In this document: positions 11,005 through 20,178 of the stretch, one piece after another
Position numbering within the stretch: position 1 is the stretch's first letter
How the letters are laid out: each line of letters starts with the position of its first letter
NCBI RefSeq assembly: GCF_029714285.1
Contig: NZ_CP121662.1
Span: 3,468,001-3,532,000, forward strand
Length of the DNA stretch: 64,000 nt
Direction of reading: 5' to 3'
From: Rhizobium sp. CB3090
GTDB lineage: Bacteria > Pseudomonadota > Alphaproteobacteria > Rhizobiales > Rhizobiaceae
The notes under the pieces: generated by a model
The model's database searches: none
Told to the model about the DNA's origin: nothing
Seen by the model: only the letters and a program-made list of their open reading frames with translations
Made by a program: the position numbers and the translations under genes

Positions 11005-11958
11005 GTGCTGGTGAACGGAAAATGGATGGAGGACTGGCAGCCCGTCCAGGCCAAGGATGAAAAGGGCGGCTTCGTTCGCCAGACCTCAAGCTTCCGCAAC
11101 TGGGTGACGCCGGATGGGCGGCCAGGCCCGACGGGTGAGGGTGGTTTTGCTGCCGAGGCCGGCCGATACCATCTGTATGTTGCTCTCATCTGCCCCTGGG
11201 CCTCGCGTACACTCATCGGCCGCAAGCTGAAGGGCCTGGAAGATGTCATTTCCGTATCGGTGGTCGAGCCAGGCTTGAGCAAACAGGGCTGGCGCTTCGG
11301 CAATTCTCCTGGCGCGACCGACGATCCGGTCAACGGTGCCAGCTATATGCACGAAATCTATACAAAGGCCGATCCGCTCTTCTCCGGCCGCGCCACCGTG
11401 CCGGTGCTTTGGGACAAACGGAAGGGCATGATCGTCAACAACGAATCCGCCGATATCCTGCGCATGTTGAACGACGGCTTCGGCGATCTCGCCAGCCATA
11501 CGATCGATCTTTATCCGGCCGGCCTGCGCGAGGATATCGATGCTTTCAACGCCCGCATCTATCCGGTTCTCAACAATGGCGTCTACCGCGCCGGTTTCGC
11601 AACGACGCAGATCGCCTATGAAGAGGCTTTTAACGAGGTATTCGATTGCCTCGATTGGGTCGAGAAGGAGCTGGAGGGCAGGGACTTTCTCTTTGCCGAT
11701 CATCCGACCGAAAGCGATATCAGGCTGTTCGTCACGCTCGTTCGCTTCGACGTCGCCTATCATGGCTTGTTCAAATGCAATCTCCGCCGCCTGTCGGACT
11801 ATGCCAATCTCCAAGCCTTCTGCCGTCGCATGCTCGATTGGCCGGGCGTCGCCGAAACCGTCAATTTCGACCATATCAAGCGCGGCTACTACTCGATTGC
11901 GTCGCTCAATCCGACTGGAATTGTCCCTGCAGGTCCGGCGCTCGACGAGCTTTTCTGA
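11005..11958 (+). CDS. Xi-class glutathione transferase / glutathionyl-hydroquinone reductase (ECM4/YqjG family)
   Basis: A 317-residue protein of the ECM4/YqjG family, which reduces glutathionyl-hydroquinones. The catalytic Cys is in the LICPWASRT motif near residue 63. The N-terminal WxxxWQP, SFRNWVTPDG segments and the C-terminal all-helical GST domain with ESDIRLFVTLVRFD are typical. The frame is open back to a TTG at 10930, but a GGAG site at 10992-10995 precedes the GTG at 11005 and the family begins with a short LVNGKW sequence. That makes 11005 the better start. It is divergent from the DUF2218 gene. Confidence 0.92.
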   Translation: MLVNGKWMEDWQPVQAKDEKGGFVRQTSSFRNWVTPDGRPGPTGEGGFAAEAGRYHLYVALICPWASRTLIGRKLKGLEDVISVSVVEPGLSKQGWRFGNSPGATDDPVNGASYMHEIYTKADPLFSGRATVPVLWDKRKGMIVNNESADILRMLNDGFGDLASHTIDLYPAGLREDIDAFNARIYPVLNNGVYRAGFATTQIAYEEAFNEVFDCLDWVEKELEGRDFLFADHPTESDIRLFVTLVRFDVAYHGLFKCNLRRLSDYANLQAFCRRMLDWPGVAETVNFDHIKRGYYSIASLNPTGIVPAGPALDELF

Positions 11959-12313
11959 TACTCGACCGTCTCTGAAAACCGGTCTAAGGTCTGCCTTTGT
12001 TTGAGTGAGGCGGCGGCCGTGGATTGGGAGGAGTTTCGGCGCTGGTCGGAAAAAGCGGCGAACTGGGGCGCGGACTATCGCGCATCGGTGCGGGCGCAGA
12101 CGAGGCCGGGCGAAATCGCGCCGATTCTCCGCCGGAATCCGGCGAAGCGACGGAGGATATCTTCAAAAATTTTGAGGATATCCTTTGTTCCCGGCATGAC
12201 GCATGAGGAGCGCGCTGCCAGGCTCTCCGAAATCGATGGGTGACACTAGTGAATAATTCGTTCATATACGGTGAGACCAATCTCATCTTTGAAAATGCAG
12301 GGAAGGAAGACCT
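11959..12313. other. Intergenic stretch holding a decarboxylase remnant
   Basis: This 355-base gap contains no intact gene of recognisable function. Most of it is taken up by the decayed decarboxylase N-terminus described separately (12001-12243). The remaining 70 bases before 12314 are the leader of the FAH-family gene, with an aaggaaga ribosome site just before its ATG. Confidence 0.7.
12001..12243 (+). pseudogene. Fossil of a PLP-dependent aromatic-L-amino-acid decarboxylase (N-terminus only)
   Basis: The reading frame from GTG 12019 gives VDWEEFRRWSEKAANWGADY and then TRPGEIAPIL, matching the start of group II (tryptophan/aromatic amino acid) decarboxylases. Around 12121-12130 the likeness jumps to another frame (PPESGEATEDIFKNFEDIL). 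Around 12180-12187 it returns to the first frame for VPGMTH, the block that precedes the HPRFF sequence in intact enzymes. After VPGMTH the match stops and a TGA follows 12 codons later, so the other roughly 400 residues, including the PLP lysine, are missing. The nominal 80-residue product is therefore unlikely to be functional. The family assignment is from memory of these motifs. Confidence 0.72.
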
Positions 12314-13156
12314 ATGAAATTGTTGCGTGTTGGCGAAGCCGGCAAGGAAAAGCCGGCGCTTCTGGATAGCGACGGCAAGATCCGCGATCTCTCCGCCCAC
12401 GTCGCGGATATCGGCGGCGAGGCGATTTCACCCGCCGGTCTGGCGAAGATTGCCGCGCTCGATCCGAAGAGCCTGCCCGAACTGGCGGAAGGTCGTATCG
12501 GCGCATGTGTGGCCGGCACCGGCAAGTTCATCTGCATCGGCCTGAACTTCTCCGACCACGCCGCGGAAACCGGCGCCACCGTGCCGCCGGAGCCGATCAT
12601 CTTCATGAAGGCCAGCTCAGCCATCGTCGGCCCGAACGACAACGTGCTGATCCCGCGCGGCTCAGAAAAGACCGATTGGGAAGTCGAACTCGGCGTCGTC
12701 ATCGGGAAGACCGCGAAATATGTCAGCGAGGCCGATGCGCTGGACTATGTCGCCGGTTACTGCGTCTCGCACGATGTCTCCGAACGCGCCTTCCAGACGG
12801 AACGCTCGGGACAGTGGACCAAGGGCAAGTCCTGCGACACTTTCGGCCCGATCGGCCCTTGGCTCGTCACCAAGGATGAGATCGCCAATCCGCAGAATCT
12901 CGGCATGTGGCTGAAGGTCAACGGCAAGACGATGCAGAACGGCTCGACCAAGACCATGATCTACGGCGTCGCTTACCTCGTCTCCTATCTCAGCCAGTTC
13001 ATGTCTCTGCATCCGGGCGACGTCATCTCCACCGGCACGCCTCCGGGCGTCGGAATGGGCATGAAGCCGCCGCAATATCTGAAGCCGGGCGACGTCGTCG
13101 AACTCGGCATAGAAGGCCTCGGCACACAGCGTCAAACCTTCCTGGCCGACGCTTGA
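12314..13156 (+). CDS. Fumarylacetoacetate hydrolase (FAH) family protein
   Basis: A 280-residue protein with a short N-terminal domain and the FAH fold from about residue 70. The metal site is visible as the ExE and D pattern in PIIFMKASSAIVGPND followed by TDWEVELGVVIGK near residue 120. The later blocks GYCVSHDVSERAFQ, KSCDTFGPIGPWLVT and GDVISTGTPPGVGMGMKPP are highly typical. Relatives act as ureidoglycolate lyase, acylpyruvate hydrolase or 2,4-diketo-3-deoxy-L-fuconate hydrolase, and neighbours do not decide among these. It ends in a strong terminator. Confidence 0.92.
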   Translation: MKLLRVGEAGKEKPALLDSDGKIRDLSAHVADIGGEAISPAGLAKIAALDPKSLPELAEGRIGACVAGTGKFICIGLNFSDHAAETGATVPPEPIIFMKASSAIVGPNDNVLIPRGSEKTDWEVELGVVIGKTAKYVSEADALDYVAGYCVSHDVSERAFQTERSGQWTKGKSCDTFGPIGPWLVTKDEIANPQNLGMWLKVNGKTMQNGSTKTMIYGVAYLVSYLSQFMSLHPGDVISTGTPPGVGMGMKPPQYLKPGDVVELGIEGLGTQRQTFLADA

Positions 13157-13201
13157 TGAACGTGCACGATCAGGAACTTTAACGTTTTGAGACCATTATT
13201 G

Positions 13202-13233
13202 ATGCCGGAGACGCCATTCTCCGGCATTTTTTA
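13202..13233 (+). terminator. Rho-independent terminator after the FAH-family gene
   Basis: An 8-bp perfect stem (atgccgga / tccggcat, 13202-13227) is followed by a run of T, 45 bases after the stop codon. Confidence 0.9.
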
Positions 13234-13366
13234 TACGGGCAAGACTCCGAAAGGGCTATGTTGCCCTGCAATAAAAACTGCTAGTCTCTATAAAAGAGTT
13301 TTTCATAGATGAGGGTCGCGCTGGGGGAGTGTTCCTCGTCTGATCACCTCGAAAGGTAATGATTTT

Positions 13367-14641
13367 ATGTTTTATCAACTCTATGAACTTAATCATGCCG
13401 CTCTCGCACCTTTCCGCGCCGCTGCCGACATGATGCGCCTGGCCTATGCCAATCCGCTTAATCCCCTATCCCACACGATGCTCGGCCGCACGGTGACGGC
13501 AAGTCTCGAAGTCTTCGAGCGCACCACACGACGCTACGGCAAGCCGGAATTCGGGCTACACGAAACCTCGATCGGGGGAAAGGTGGTCTCGGTCCATGAA
13601 AAGATCGTCTGGAACAAGCCTTTCTGCAATCTGATCCATTTCGAACGCAGCCTGCCCGCCGGCCATGGCAGCGATCCCCGCATCCTGATCGTCGCGCCGA
13701 TGTCGGGTCACTATGCGACGCTGCTGCGTGGCACCGTGGAAGCCCTGCTGCCGAGCGCCGATATCTACATCACCGACTGGATCGATGCCCGCATGGTGCC
13801 GATGGCCGATGGCACCTTCGATCTGGAAGATTATATCGATTACGTCATCGAGATGCTGCATCAGCTCGGGCCGGATACCCATGTCATTGCCGTCTGTCAG
13901 CCCTCCGTGCCGGTTCTGGCCGCAGCCGCGGTGATGGAAGCGGCCGGTGATCCGCTGTCGCCATCGTCGATGACGCTGATGGGCGGCCCGATCGACACGC
14001 GCATCAATCCGACGGCGGTGAACCAGCTCGCCAAGGACAGGCCGCTTGAATGGTTCGCCGACAATGTCATCATGAACGTGCCCTGGCCGCAGCCGGGCTT
14101 CCTGCGCCCGGTCTATCCGGGCTTCCTGCAGCTCTCGGGCTTCATGTCAATGAACCTCGATCGGCACATGACCGCGCATAAGGATTTCTTCATGCATCTC
14201 GTCAAGAACGACGGCGAGCCGGAGAAGCACCGCGATTTCTACGACGAATATCTGGCGGTCATGGATTTGACGGCGGAATTCTATCTGCAGACCGTCGATC
14301 AGGTGTTCATCAAGCATGCGCTGCCCAAGGGCGAGCTGACGCATCGCGGTCAGCGAGTCGATCCGACGGCGATCCGCAATGTCGCACTGCTGACGGTCGA
14401 AGGCGAAAACGACGATATTTCCGGTGTCGGTCAGACCAAAGCGGCGCAGACCATCTGCACCAACATCCCTGAGGATATGCGAATGCACTATCTGCAGCCG
14501 GATGTCGGCCACTACGGCGTCTTCAACGGCTCGCGTTTCCGCCGCGAAATCGCACCGCGCATCGTCGCTTTCACGCGTGAACATAGCCGCACCGGAAGGC
14601 CGGTCGTCAAGCGTGTGATCAAGGGCGGTAAATCCGCCTGA
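13367..14641 (+). CDS. phaZ: Intracellular poly(3-hydroxybutyrate) depolymerase
   Basis: A 424-residue protein of the native-granule PHB depolymerase family, which degrades the stored polyester in the cytoplasm. It lacks a signal peptide, as expected. In place of a GxSxG lipase box it has VIAVCQPSVPVLAA, with Cys177 as the likely nucleophile, as in the Ralstonia PhaZ1 type. The C-terminal DDISGVGQT and QPDVGHYGVFNG segments supply the probable catalytic Asp and His. A tcgaaaggtaat ribosome-site region precedes the ATG. It is monocistronic by spacing (210 bases upstream, 158 downstream). No phaC or phasin is in view. Confidence 0.93.
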   Translation: MFYQLYELNHAALAPFRAAADMMRLAYANPLNPLSHTMLGRTVTASLEVFERTTRRYGKPEFGLHETSIGGKVVSVHEKIVWNKPFCNLIHFERSLPAGHGSDPRILIVAPMSGHYATLLRGTVEALLPSADIYITDWIDARMVPMADGTFDLEDYIDYVIEMLHQLGPDTHVIAVCQPSVPVLAAAAVMEAAGDPLSPSSMTLMGGPIDTRINPTAVNQLAKDRPLEWFADNVIMNVPWPQPGFLRPVYPGFLQLSGFMSMNLDRHMTAHKDFFMHLVKNDGEPEKHRDFYDEYLAVMDLTAEFYLQTVDQVFIKHALPKGELTHRGQRVDPTAIRNVALLTVEGENDDISGVGQTKAAQTICTNIPEDMRMHYLQPDVGHYGVFNGSRFRREIAPRIVAFTREHSRTGRPVVKRVIKGGKSA

Positions 14642-14799
14642 AATTGCAAAAAATTAGCTTTTGTTGAATTATTGGGCCGGATTCAAAGGCTTGTCCGATT
14701 TTCCGATCAAAAGGCATTGAAGGCTCACGAAGAGGTTACCATCTCGATTCCAGCGGTTCGGCATGTGGCCGGGCCGCCTTACTGCGAGGATACCTCACG

Positions 14800-15240
14800 A
14801 TGAACCACCAGTCAGCATTGCTTCGCCCGGATTGGACTCCGGCTACCATTGCCCTGATGATACTTGGCTTCGTGGTCTTCTGGCCTCTGGGTCTCGCCAT
14901 GCTTGCCTATATTCTCTTCGGTGAACGCCTGAGAGATTTCAAACGGGATGTGAACCAGAGGGCCGACGGCATGTTTGCCGGCTGCGGCCGCCACCGCGGC
15001 CGTTATCGCCAGCATTTCTCCACCGGCAATGTCGCCTTCGACGATTGGCGCCGGGCAGAGCTGGAGCGCCTCGAAGAGGAGCGCCGCAAACTTGATGAAA
15101 TGCGCGCCGAGTTCGACACCTATGTCCGCGAACTCCGCCGCGCCAAGGATCAGGAAGAGTTCGATCGTTTCATGCGCGACCGCAACAACGTCAAGCGCAA
15201 TGGTGACGGCGGCCCACCTTCCGAATTCAAAACGCCGTAA
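14800..15240 (+). CDS. DUF2852 membrane protein
   Basis: A 146-residue protein with one hydrophobic segment at about residues 16-40 (TIALMILGFVVFWPLGLAM) followed by a strongly charged region. From about residue 85 a coiled coil is likely (ELERLEEERRKLDEMRAEFD). This matches DUF2852, a family of unknown function in alphaproteobacteria. A hairpin just after the stop separates it from the metallopeptidase gene. Confidence 0.88.
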   Translation: MNHQSALLRPDWTPATIALMILGFVVFWPLGLAMLAYILFGERLRDFKRDVNQRADGMFAGCGRHRGRYRQHFSTGNVAFDDWRRAELERLEEERRKLDEMRAEFDTYVRELRRAKDQEEFDRFMRDRNNVKRNGDGGPPSEFKTP

Positions 15241-15262
15241 TTGCAACAGCTTTTCCAGTCAG

Positions 15263-15291
15263 AACCGGCATCCGGCGATGCCGGTTTTTCT
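15263..15291 (+). terminator. Terminator after the DUF2852 gene
   Basis: A stem aaccggcat / atgccggtt (15263-15286) is followed by T residues. It lies 23 bases after the stop and before the chosen start of the next gene, which argues against the longer frame for that gene. Confidence 0.8.
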
Positions 15292-15330
15292 TTGCCAGAA
15301 ACCCCAGCGAATCGTATAAAACTGCTTTTC

Positions 15331-16092
15331 ATGTTTCCGCTTTCGTCCAGATCCCGCCGACCTGTTCCCAAGCCGCCCGCGCCGGAAACGCGCACGTTGG
15401 ATGTGGCCGGCCGGCTGATGCCTCTAACGATCCGCCAGCACGAGCGGGCGACACGGATCACGCTCAGGATCGAGCCCGGCGGTCGGGCGCTGAAGATGAC
15501 CATTCCGCGCGGCCTGGCCGCCCGCGAGATCAATGCCTTTCTAGACCGGCATCAGGGCTGGCTGCTGACCAAGCTTGCGAAATTCTCCACTGAGGCAAAT
15601 CTCCAGAGCGGCAGTGAAATTCTGTTGCGCGGCATCCGTCATCGCATCGAGCACACCGGCGGCCTGCGCGGCCTGACCGAGGCTGTCATCGCCGATGGCC
15701 TGCCAATTCTACGCGTCAGCGGCCTGCCGGAACATGCCGGCCGCCGCATCGCGACCTTCCTCAAGAAGGAGGCGCGCGCCGATCTGGAAAGACTGGTGGC
15801 GGTGCATGCAAAAGCGATCCGCGCGACGGTCTCCTCCATCAGCATGAAGGATACCCGCAGCCGCTGGGGTTCCTGCTCCTCAGGGGGGAACCTGAGCTTT
15901 TCCTGGCGCATCGTCATGGCGCCGCCGCTGGTGATCGACTATCTCGCCGCCCACGAGGTCGCGCACTTACGCGAAATGAACCACGGCCCGCGCTTCTGGG
16001 CACTCTGCCGTAAGCTCTGCCCCGACATGGACGAGGCCAAGGCCTGGCTGAAGCGCCACGGCAGCCAGCTTCATGCGATCGATTTCGATTGA
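15331..16092 (+). CDS. YgjP-type metallopeptidase (DUF45, M48-like)
   Basis: A 253-residue protein with a zinc-binding HEVAH motif in YLAAHEVAHLREMNHGPRFW near the C-terminus. Upstream are the family blocks RITLRIEPGGRALKMTIPRG and SRWGSCSSGGNLSFSWRI, so the catalytic metal site is intact. The biological substrate of this family is unknown. The frame is open from 15241, but that extension would run through a terminator hairpin, so the ATG at 15331 is preferred. It is preceded by DUF2852 and followed by the trp genes. Confidence 0.88.
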   Translation: MFPLSSRSRRPVPKPPAPETRTLDVAGRLMPLTIRQHERATRITLRIEPGGRALKMTIPRGLAAREINAFLDRHQGWLLTKLAKFSTEANLQSGSEILLRGIRHRIEHTGGLRGLTEAVIADGLPILRVSGLPEHAGRRIATFLKKEARADLERLVAVHAKAIRATVSSISMKDTRSRWGSCSSGGNLSFSWRIVMAPPLVIDYLAAHEVAHLREMNHGPRFWALCRKLCPDMDEAKAWLKRHGSQLHAIDFD

Positions 16093-16182
16093 GCCCAGTT
16101 TGGCGCTTACAAGGCTCGCAAAATTCCCCCGATCGTCGCCTTTAGGCTCGACTCTTTTGAAATTTCATGTCACTCCGCTGCC

Positions 16183-16857
16183 ATGAACCCGGATATCAAA
16201 ATTTGTGGCCTGAAGACGCCGGAAGCCGTAGATCGCGCTCTTGAGCGCGGCGCCACCCATATCGGCTTCATCTTCTTTGAAAAGAGCCCGCGCTATGTCG
16301 AACCGGACGTTGCCGGCCGGTTGGCGGAACGCGCGCGCGGCAAGGCAAAGATCGTCGCCGTGACGGTCAATCCCAGCAATGACGATTTGGATGAGATCGT
16401 CTCGCTGGTGCGCCCGGATCTGCTGCAGCTTCATGGCAATGAAAGCCCGGAACGTGTGCTGACCATCAAAGCGGTCTATAATGTGTCCGTCATGAAGGCC
16501 ATGGCGGTGCGCACCGCCGACGATCTGAAGCGGGTGGAATCCTATATCGGCATTGCCGATCGTTTCCTGTTCGATGCCAAGCCGCCCGCCGGTTCCGAAC
16601 TGCCGGGCGGAAACGGCGTGTCCTTCGATTGGAGCCTGATGAGCTGGCTCGACGATCGGGTGGATTACATGCTGTCGGGCGGCGTCAACAAGGACAACGT
16701 CGCGGAGGCGCTTGCCTCCACCAAGGCCACAGGCATCGATCTTTCCTCCGCCCTCGAAAGTGCGCCGGGCGTGAAGGATCTGAACAAGATCGACCAGTTT
16801 TTCGACGCTTTTGCAGAAGCATGTCTGCCGGAACCGGCAGCAGGGAGTAGAGAGTGA
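16183..16857 (+). CDS. trpF: Phosphoribosylanthranilate isomerase
   Basis: A 224-residue (beta-alpha)8 barrel that performs the Amadori rearrangement of phosphoribosylanthranilate in tryptophan synthesis. The catalytic Cys is in KICGLKTPE (residues 6-14). DLLQLHGNE near residue 84 and [11 protein letters not shown] near residue 165 (phosphate binding) are typical. It is the first gene of trpF-trpB-trpA, with a 4-base overlap to trpB. The 90-base leader shows no leader peptide with clustered Trp codons that I could recognise, and the ribosome site is weak. Confidence 0.95.
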   Translation: MNPDIKICGLKTPEAVDRALERGATHIGFIFFEKSPRYVEPDVAGRLAERARGKAKIVAVTVNPSNDDLDEIVSLVRPDLLQLHGNESPERVLTIKAVYNVSVMKAMAVRTADDLKRVESYIGIADRFLFDAKPPAGSELPGGNGVSFDWSLMSWLDDRVDYMLSGGVNKDNVAEALASTKATGIDLSSALESAPGVKDLNKIDQFFDAFAEACLPEPAAGSRE

Positions 16858-18068
16858 ACCAGACGCCAAAACTGAATTCCTTCCGCGCCGGTCCCGATGA
16901 GGACGGCCGTTTCGGCATTTACGGCGGCCGTTTCGTGGCCGAAACGTTGATGCCGCTGATCCTGGACCTGCAGGAGGAATGGAACAAGGCGAAGAATGAT
17001 CCGACCTTCCAGGCGGAGTTGAAATCGCTTGGCACTCATTACATCGGTCGCCCGAGCCCGCTCTATTTCGCCGAGCGCCTGACGGCTGAGCTTGGCGGTG
17101 CCAAGATCTATTTCAAGCGCGAAGAGCTGAACCATACCGGTTCGCACAAGATCAACAATTGCATCGGCCAGATCCTGCTTGCCAAGCGCATGGGCAAGAC
17201 CCGCATCATCGCCGAAACCGGCGCCGGCCAGCATGGCGTTGCCTCCGCGACGGTCGCCGCTCGCTTCGGTTTCCCTTGCGTGGTCTACATGGGCGCGACC
17301 GACGTCGAGCGCCAGGCGCCGAACGTTTTCCGCATGAAGCTGCTCGGTGCCGAGGTGGTTCCGGTCACCGCCGGCAGCGGCACGCTGAAGGATGCTATGA
17401 ACGAGGCCCTTCGTGACTGGGTCACCAATGTCGACGACACCTATTACCTGATCGGCACGGCCGCCGGCCCGCATCCCTATCCGGAAATGGTCCGCGACTT
17501 CCAGTCGGTGATCGGTACGGAAGCCAAGCAACAGATGCTTGAGGCCGAAGGCCGCCTGCCGGATCTCGTCGTCGCTGCCGTTGGCGGCGGTTCCAACGCC
17601 ATCGGCATCTTCCACCCCTTCCTCGATGATGAGGACGTCAAGATCGTCGGCGTCGAAGCCGGCGGTAAGGGTCTGCAGGGCGATGAGCATTGCGCCTCCA
17701 TCACCGCCGGTTCGCCCGGCGTGCTGCATGGCAACCGCACTTATCTGCTGCAGGATGGCGACGGCCAGATCAAGGAAGGCCATTCGATTTCGGCCGGCCT
17801 CGACTATCCCGGCATCGGCCCGGAACATTCCTGGCTGAACGATATCGGCCGCGTCGAATATGTGCCGATCATGGACCATGAGGCGCTGGAAGCCTTCCAG
17901 ACACTGACGCGCCTCGAAGGCATCATCCCGGCGCTGGAGCCGAGCCATGCGCTTGCCGAAGTCATCAAGCGCGCGCCGAAGATGGGCAAGGACGAGATCA
18001 TCCTGATGAATCTGTCCGGCCGCGGCGACAAGGACATCTTCACCGTCGGCAAGATTCTGGGAATGTGA
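16854..18068 (+). CDS. trpB: Tryptophan synthase beta chain
   Basis: A 404-residue PLP enzyme that condenses indole and serine to tryptophan in an alpha2-beta2 complex. The PLP lysine is Lys99 in [12 protein letters not shown]. The TGAGQHG loop near residue 122, the GGGSNAIG phosphate-binding loop and the C-terminal NLSGRGDKD are present. The full length and intact motifs indicate an active enzyme. It overlaps trpF by 4 bases and ends 10 bases before trpA. Confidence 0.97.
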   Translation: MNQTPKLNSFRAGPDEDGRFGIYGGRFVAETLMPLILDLQEEWNKAKNDPTFQAELKSLGTHYIGRPSPLYFAERLTAELGGAKIYFKREELNHTGSHKINNCIGQILLAKRMGKTRIIAETGAGQHGVASATVAARFGFPCVVYMGATDVERQAPNVFRMKLLGAEVVPVTAGSGTLKDAMNEALRDWVTNVDDTYYLIGTAAGPHPYPEMVRDFQSVIGTEAKQQMLEAEGRLPDLVVAAVGGGSNAIGIFHPFLDDEDVKIVGVEAGGKGLQGDEHCASITAGSPGVLHGNRTYLLQDGDGQIKEGHSISAGLDYPGIGPEHSWLNDIGRVEYVPIMDHEALEAFQTLTRLEGIIPALEPSHALAEVIKRAPKMGKDEIILMNLSGRGDKDIFTVGKILGM

Positions 18069-18078
18069 GTTAGACACC

Positions 18079-18918
18079 ATGACCGCACGTATGGACAAAC
18101 GCTTTGCCGCCCTGAAGGCTGAAGGCCGCCCGGCACTCGTCACCTATTTCATGGGTGGCGATCCCGATTACGAGACCTCGCTCGGCATCATGAAGGCGCT
18201 GCCGGAAGCCGGCGCCGACGTCATCGAACTCGGCATGCCCTTCTCCGATCCCATGGCCGATGGCCCGGCGATCCAGCTTGCCGGCCAGCGCGCTCTGAAG
18301 GCCGGTCAGACGCTGAAGAAGACGCTGCAGCTCGCCGCCGATTTCCGTGAAGTCGACGCCGATACGCCGATCGTGATGATGGGCTACTACAACCCGATCT
18401 ATATCTACGGCGTCGACAAGTTCCTCGATGACGCGCTGGCCGCGGGCATCGATGGCCTGATCGTCGTCGATCTGCCACCGGAAATGGATGACGAGCTCTG
18501 CATCCCGGCGATCCGCAAGGGCATCAATTTCATTCGTCTCGCAACGCCGACCACCGACGACAAGCGCCTACCGACCGTGTTGAACAACACCTCCGGCTTT
18601 GTCTACTACGTCTCGATGAACGGCATCACCGGTTCGGCGCTGCCGGACCCGTCACTGGTCTCCGGCGCCGTCAAGCGCATCAAGCAGCATACGGACCTGC
18701 CGGTCTGCGTCGGTTTCGGCGTCAAGACGGCCGAGCACGCCAAGCTGATCGGTGCCTCCGCCGACGGTGTTGTCGTCGGCACGGCCATCGTCAACCAGAT
18801 CGCCACCAGCCTGACCAAGGACGGCAAGGCGAGTGCCGATACCATCCAGGCGGTCGCGACGCTGGTGCGCGGTCTCTCGACGGGAACGCGTTCGGCGCGC
18901 CTTGTTGCTGCCGAATAG
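18079..18918 (+). CDS. trpA: Tryptophan synthase alpha chain
   Basis: A 279-residue barrel that cleaves indole-3-glycerol phosphate and channels indole to TrpB. Catalytic Glu and Asp sit in [18 protein letters not shown] near residue 50. [10 protein letters not shown] and [11 protein letters not shown] near the C-terminus bind the substrate phosphate. Ten bases follow trpB, so it is the third gene of the trp operon. A RIME-like repeat begins 60 bases after its stop. Confidence 0.96.
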   Translation: MTARMDKRFAALKAEGRPALVTYFMGGDPDYETSLGIMKALPEAGADVIELGMPFSDPMADGPAIQLAGQRALKAGQTLKKTLQLAADFREVDADTPIVMMGYYNPIYIYGVDKFLDDALAAGIDGLIVVDLPPEMDDELCIPAIRKGINFIRLATPTTDDKRLPTVLNNTSGFVYYVSMNGITGSALPDPSLVSGAVKRIKQHTDLPVCVGFGVKTAEHAKLIGASADGVVVGTAIVNQIATSLTKDGKASADTIQAVATLVRGLSTGTRSARLVAAE

Positions 18919-18978
18919 TTTCCCCACATAGGCGGAAGCTTCAATCGGAGTCGGTTGAAGAAGCGGCCTATGCGCATC

Positions 18979-19082
18979 AGAGCAATTCCAGGAAAAGTGC
19001 GTAGCGGTTTTCCGTCCGGGATTGCGTAAAAACAACAAACTAGAGCGGTTCAGCGATTCCGTGAAGCGTTGAACCGCTCTAG
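18979..19082 (+). repeat. RIME-like palindromic intergenic repeat, copy A
   Basis: A 104-base element containing agagcaattccagg, then gcggttttccgtccgg, then a hairpin with arms agagcggttca and tgaaccgctct. The same element occurs in inverted orientation at 20043-20146, on the other side of accD. Layout and size agree with the Rhizobium-specific intergenic mosaic element (RIME) class as I know it. It could act as a transcript-end structure after trpA. Confidence 0.85.
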
Positions 19083-19129
19083 GTGTCGACCACGATAACG
19101 GTACATTCAGTCGATCAGGAGTTTTCGAA

Positions 19130-20041
19130 TTGAACTGGATCACGAATTACGTCCGCCCGCGGATCAATTCCATGCTGGGCCGCCGCGAAGTGCCGGAAAA
19201 TCTCTGGATCAAGTGCCCGGAGACCGGCGAGATGGTCTTCCACAAGGATCTGGAAGACAACAAGTGGGTCATTCCCGCTTCCGGTTTCCATATGAAGATG
19301 CCGGCCAAGGCTCGCCTTGCCGATCTCTTCGACAATGGCGAATATGAAGCGCTGGCGCAGCCGAAGGTCGCACAGGACCCGCTGAAGTTCCGCGATTCCA
19401 AGAAATATACCGACCGCCTGAAGGACAGCCGCGTCAAGACTGAGCAGGAAGATACGATCCTCGCCGGTGTCGGCAAGGTTCAGGGTCTGAAGCTCGTTGC
19501 CGTCGTGCATGAGTTCAATTTCATGGGCGGCTCGCTCGGCATCGCCGCCGGCGAAGCGATCGTCAAGGCGTTCGAACGCGCCATTGCCGAAAAGTGCCCG
19601 CTGGTGATGTTCCCGGCCTCGGGCGGTGCGCGCATGCAGGAAGGCATTCTGTCCCTGATGCAGCTGCCGCGCACCACGGTTGCCGTCGACATGCTGAAGG
19701 AAGCCGGCCAGCCCTATATCGTCGTGCTGACCAATCCGACGACCGGCGGCGTCACGGCGTCCTACGCCATGCTCGGCGATGTCCATCTTGCGGAACCGGG
19801 CGCGGAAATCTGCTTTGCCGGCAAGCGCGTCATCGAACAGACGATCCGCGAAAAGCTGCCGGAAGGTTTCCAGACCTCGGAATATCTGCTCGAACACGGC
19901 ATGGTCGACATGGTCGTCAAGCGCCACGATATCCCCGATACCCTGGCGACGCTTCTGAAGATACTGACCAAGAAGCCGGCAAATGACGTGGCTGCGAAGG
20001 ACCTGAACGGCGCGGCGCTGCCGATGGCGGCGAGAGCCTGA
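19130..20041 (+). CDS. accD: Acetyl-CoA carboxylase carboxyltransferase subunit beta
   Basis: A 303-residue crotonase-fold subunit that, with AccA, transfers carboxyl from biotin to acetyl-CoA to make malonyl-CoA. The core motifs are [30 protein letters not shown] and [17 protein letters not shown], all intact. The N-terminal zinc ribbon of the E. coli type is degenerate: only one Cys remains (KCPETGEM), and the second pair reads as IPASGFH. The start is a TTG with a CAGGAG site nine bases upstream, and no ATG fits the family N-terminus. It lies between two inverted RIME-like repeats, before folC. Confidence 0.96.
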   Translation: MNWITNYVRPRINSMLGRREVPENLWIKCPETGEMVFHKDLEDNKWVIPASGFHMKMPAKARLADLFDNGEYEALAQPKVAQDPLKFRDSKKYTDRLKDSRVKTEQEDTILAGVGKVQGLKLVAVVHEFNFMGGSLGIAAGEAIVKAFERAIAEKCPLVMFPASGGARMQEGILSLMQLPRTTVAVDMLKEAGQPYIVVLTNPTTGGVTASYAMLGDVHLAEPGAEICFAGKRVIEQTIREKLPEGFQTSEYLLEHGMVDMVVKRHDIPDTLATLLKILTKKPANDVAAKDLNGAALPMAARA

Positions 20042-20042
20042 C

Positions 20043-20146
20043 CTAGAACAGTTCAGCGCCTCACGGAATCGCTGAACTGTTCTATCTCTTTGTTTTCACG
20101 CAATTCCGGACGGAAAACCGCTTCGCACTTTTCCTGGAATTGCTCT
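20043..20146 (-). repeat. RIME-like palindromic intergenic repeat, copy B (inverted)
   Basis: The reverse complement of the element at 18979-19082, starting one base after the accD stop codon. Its hairpin has 14-bp perfect arms (agaacagttcagcg / cgctgaactgttct; in plus-strand order 20045-20083). Two stem positions differ from copy A and both are matched by compensating changes on the opposite arm. Confidence 0.85.
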
Positions 20147-20178
20147 AAAACGAAATGGCCGAAAGGCGGAGGTGCGGG

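Noticed and set aside
16665..18143. A 492-codon open frame on the minus strand across trpB.
   Set aside because: Shadow of trpB codon bias; the trpB reading is supported by all family motifs.
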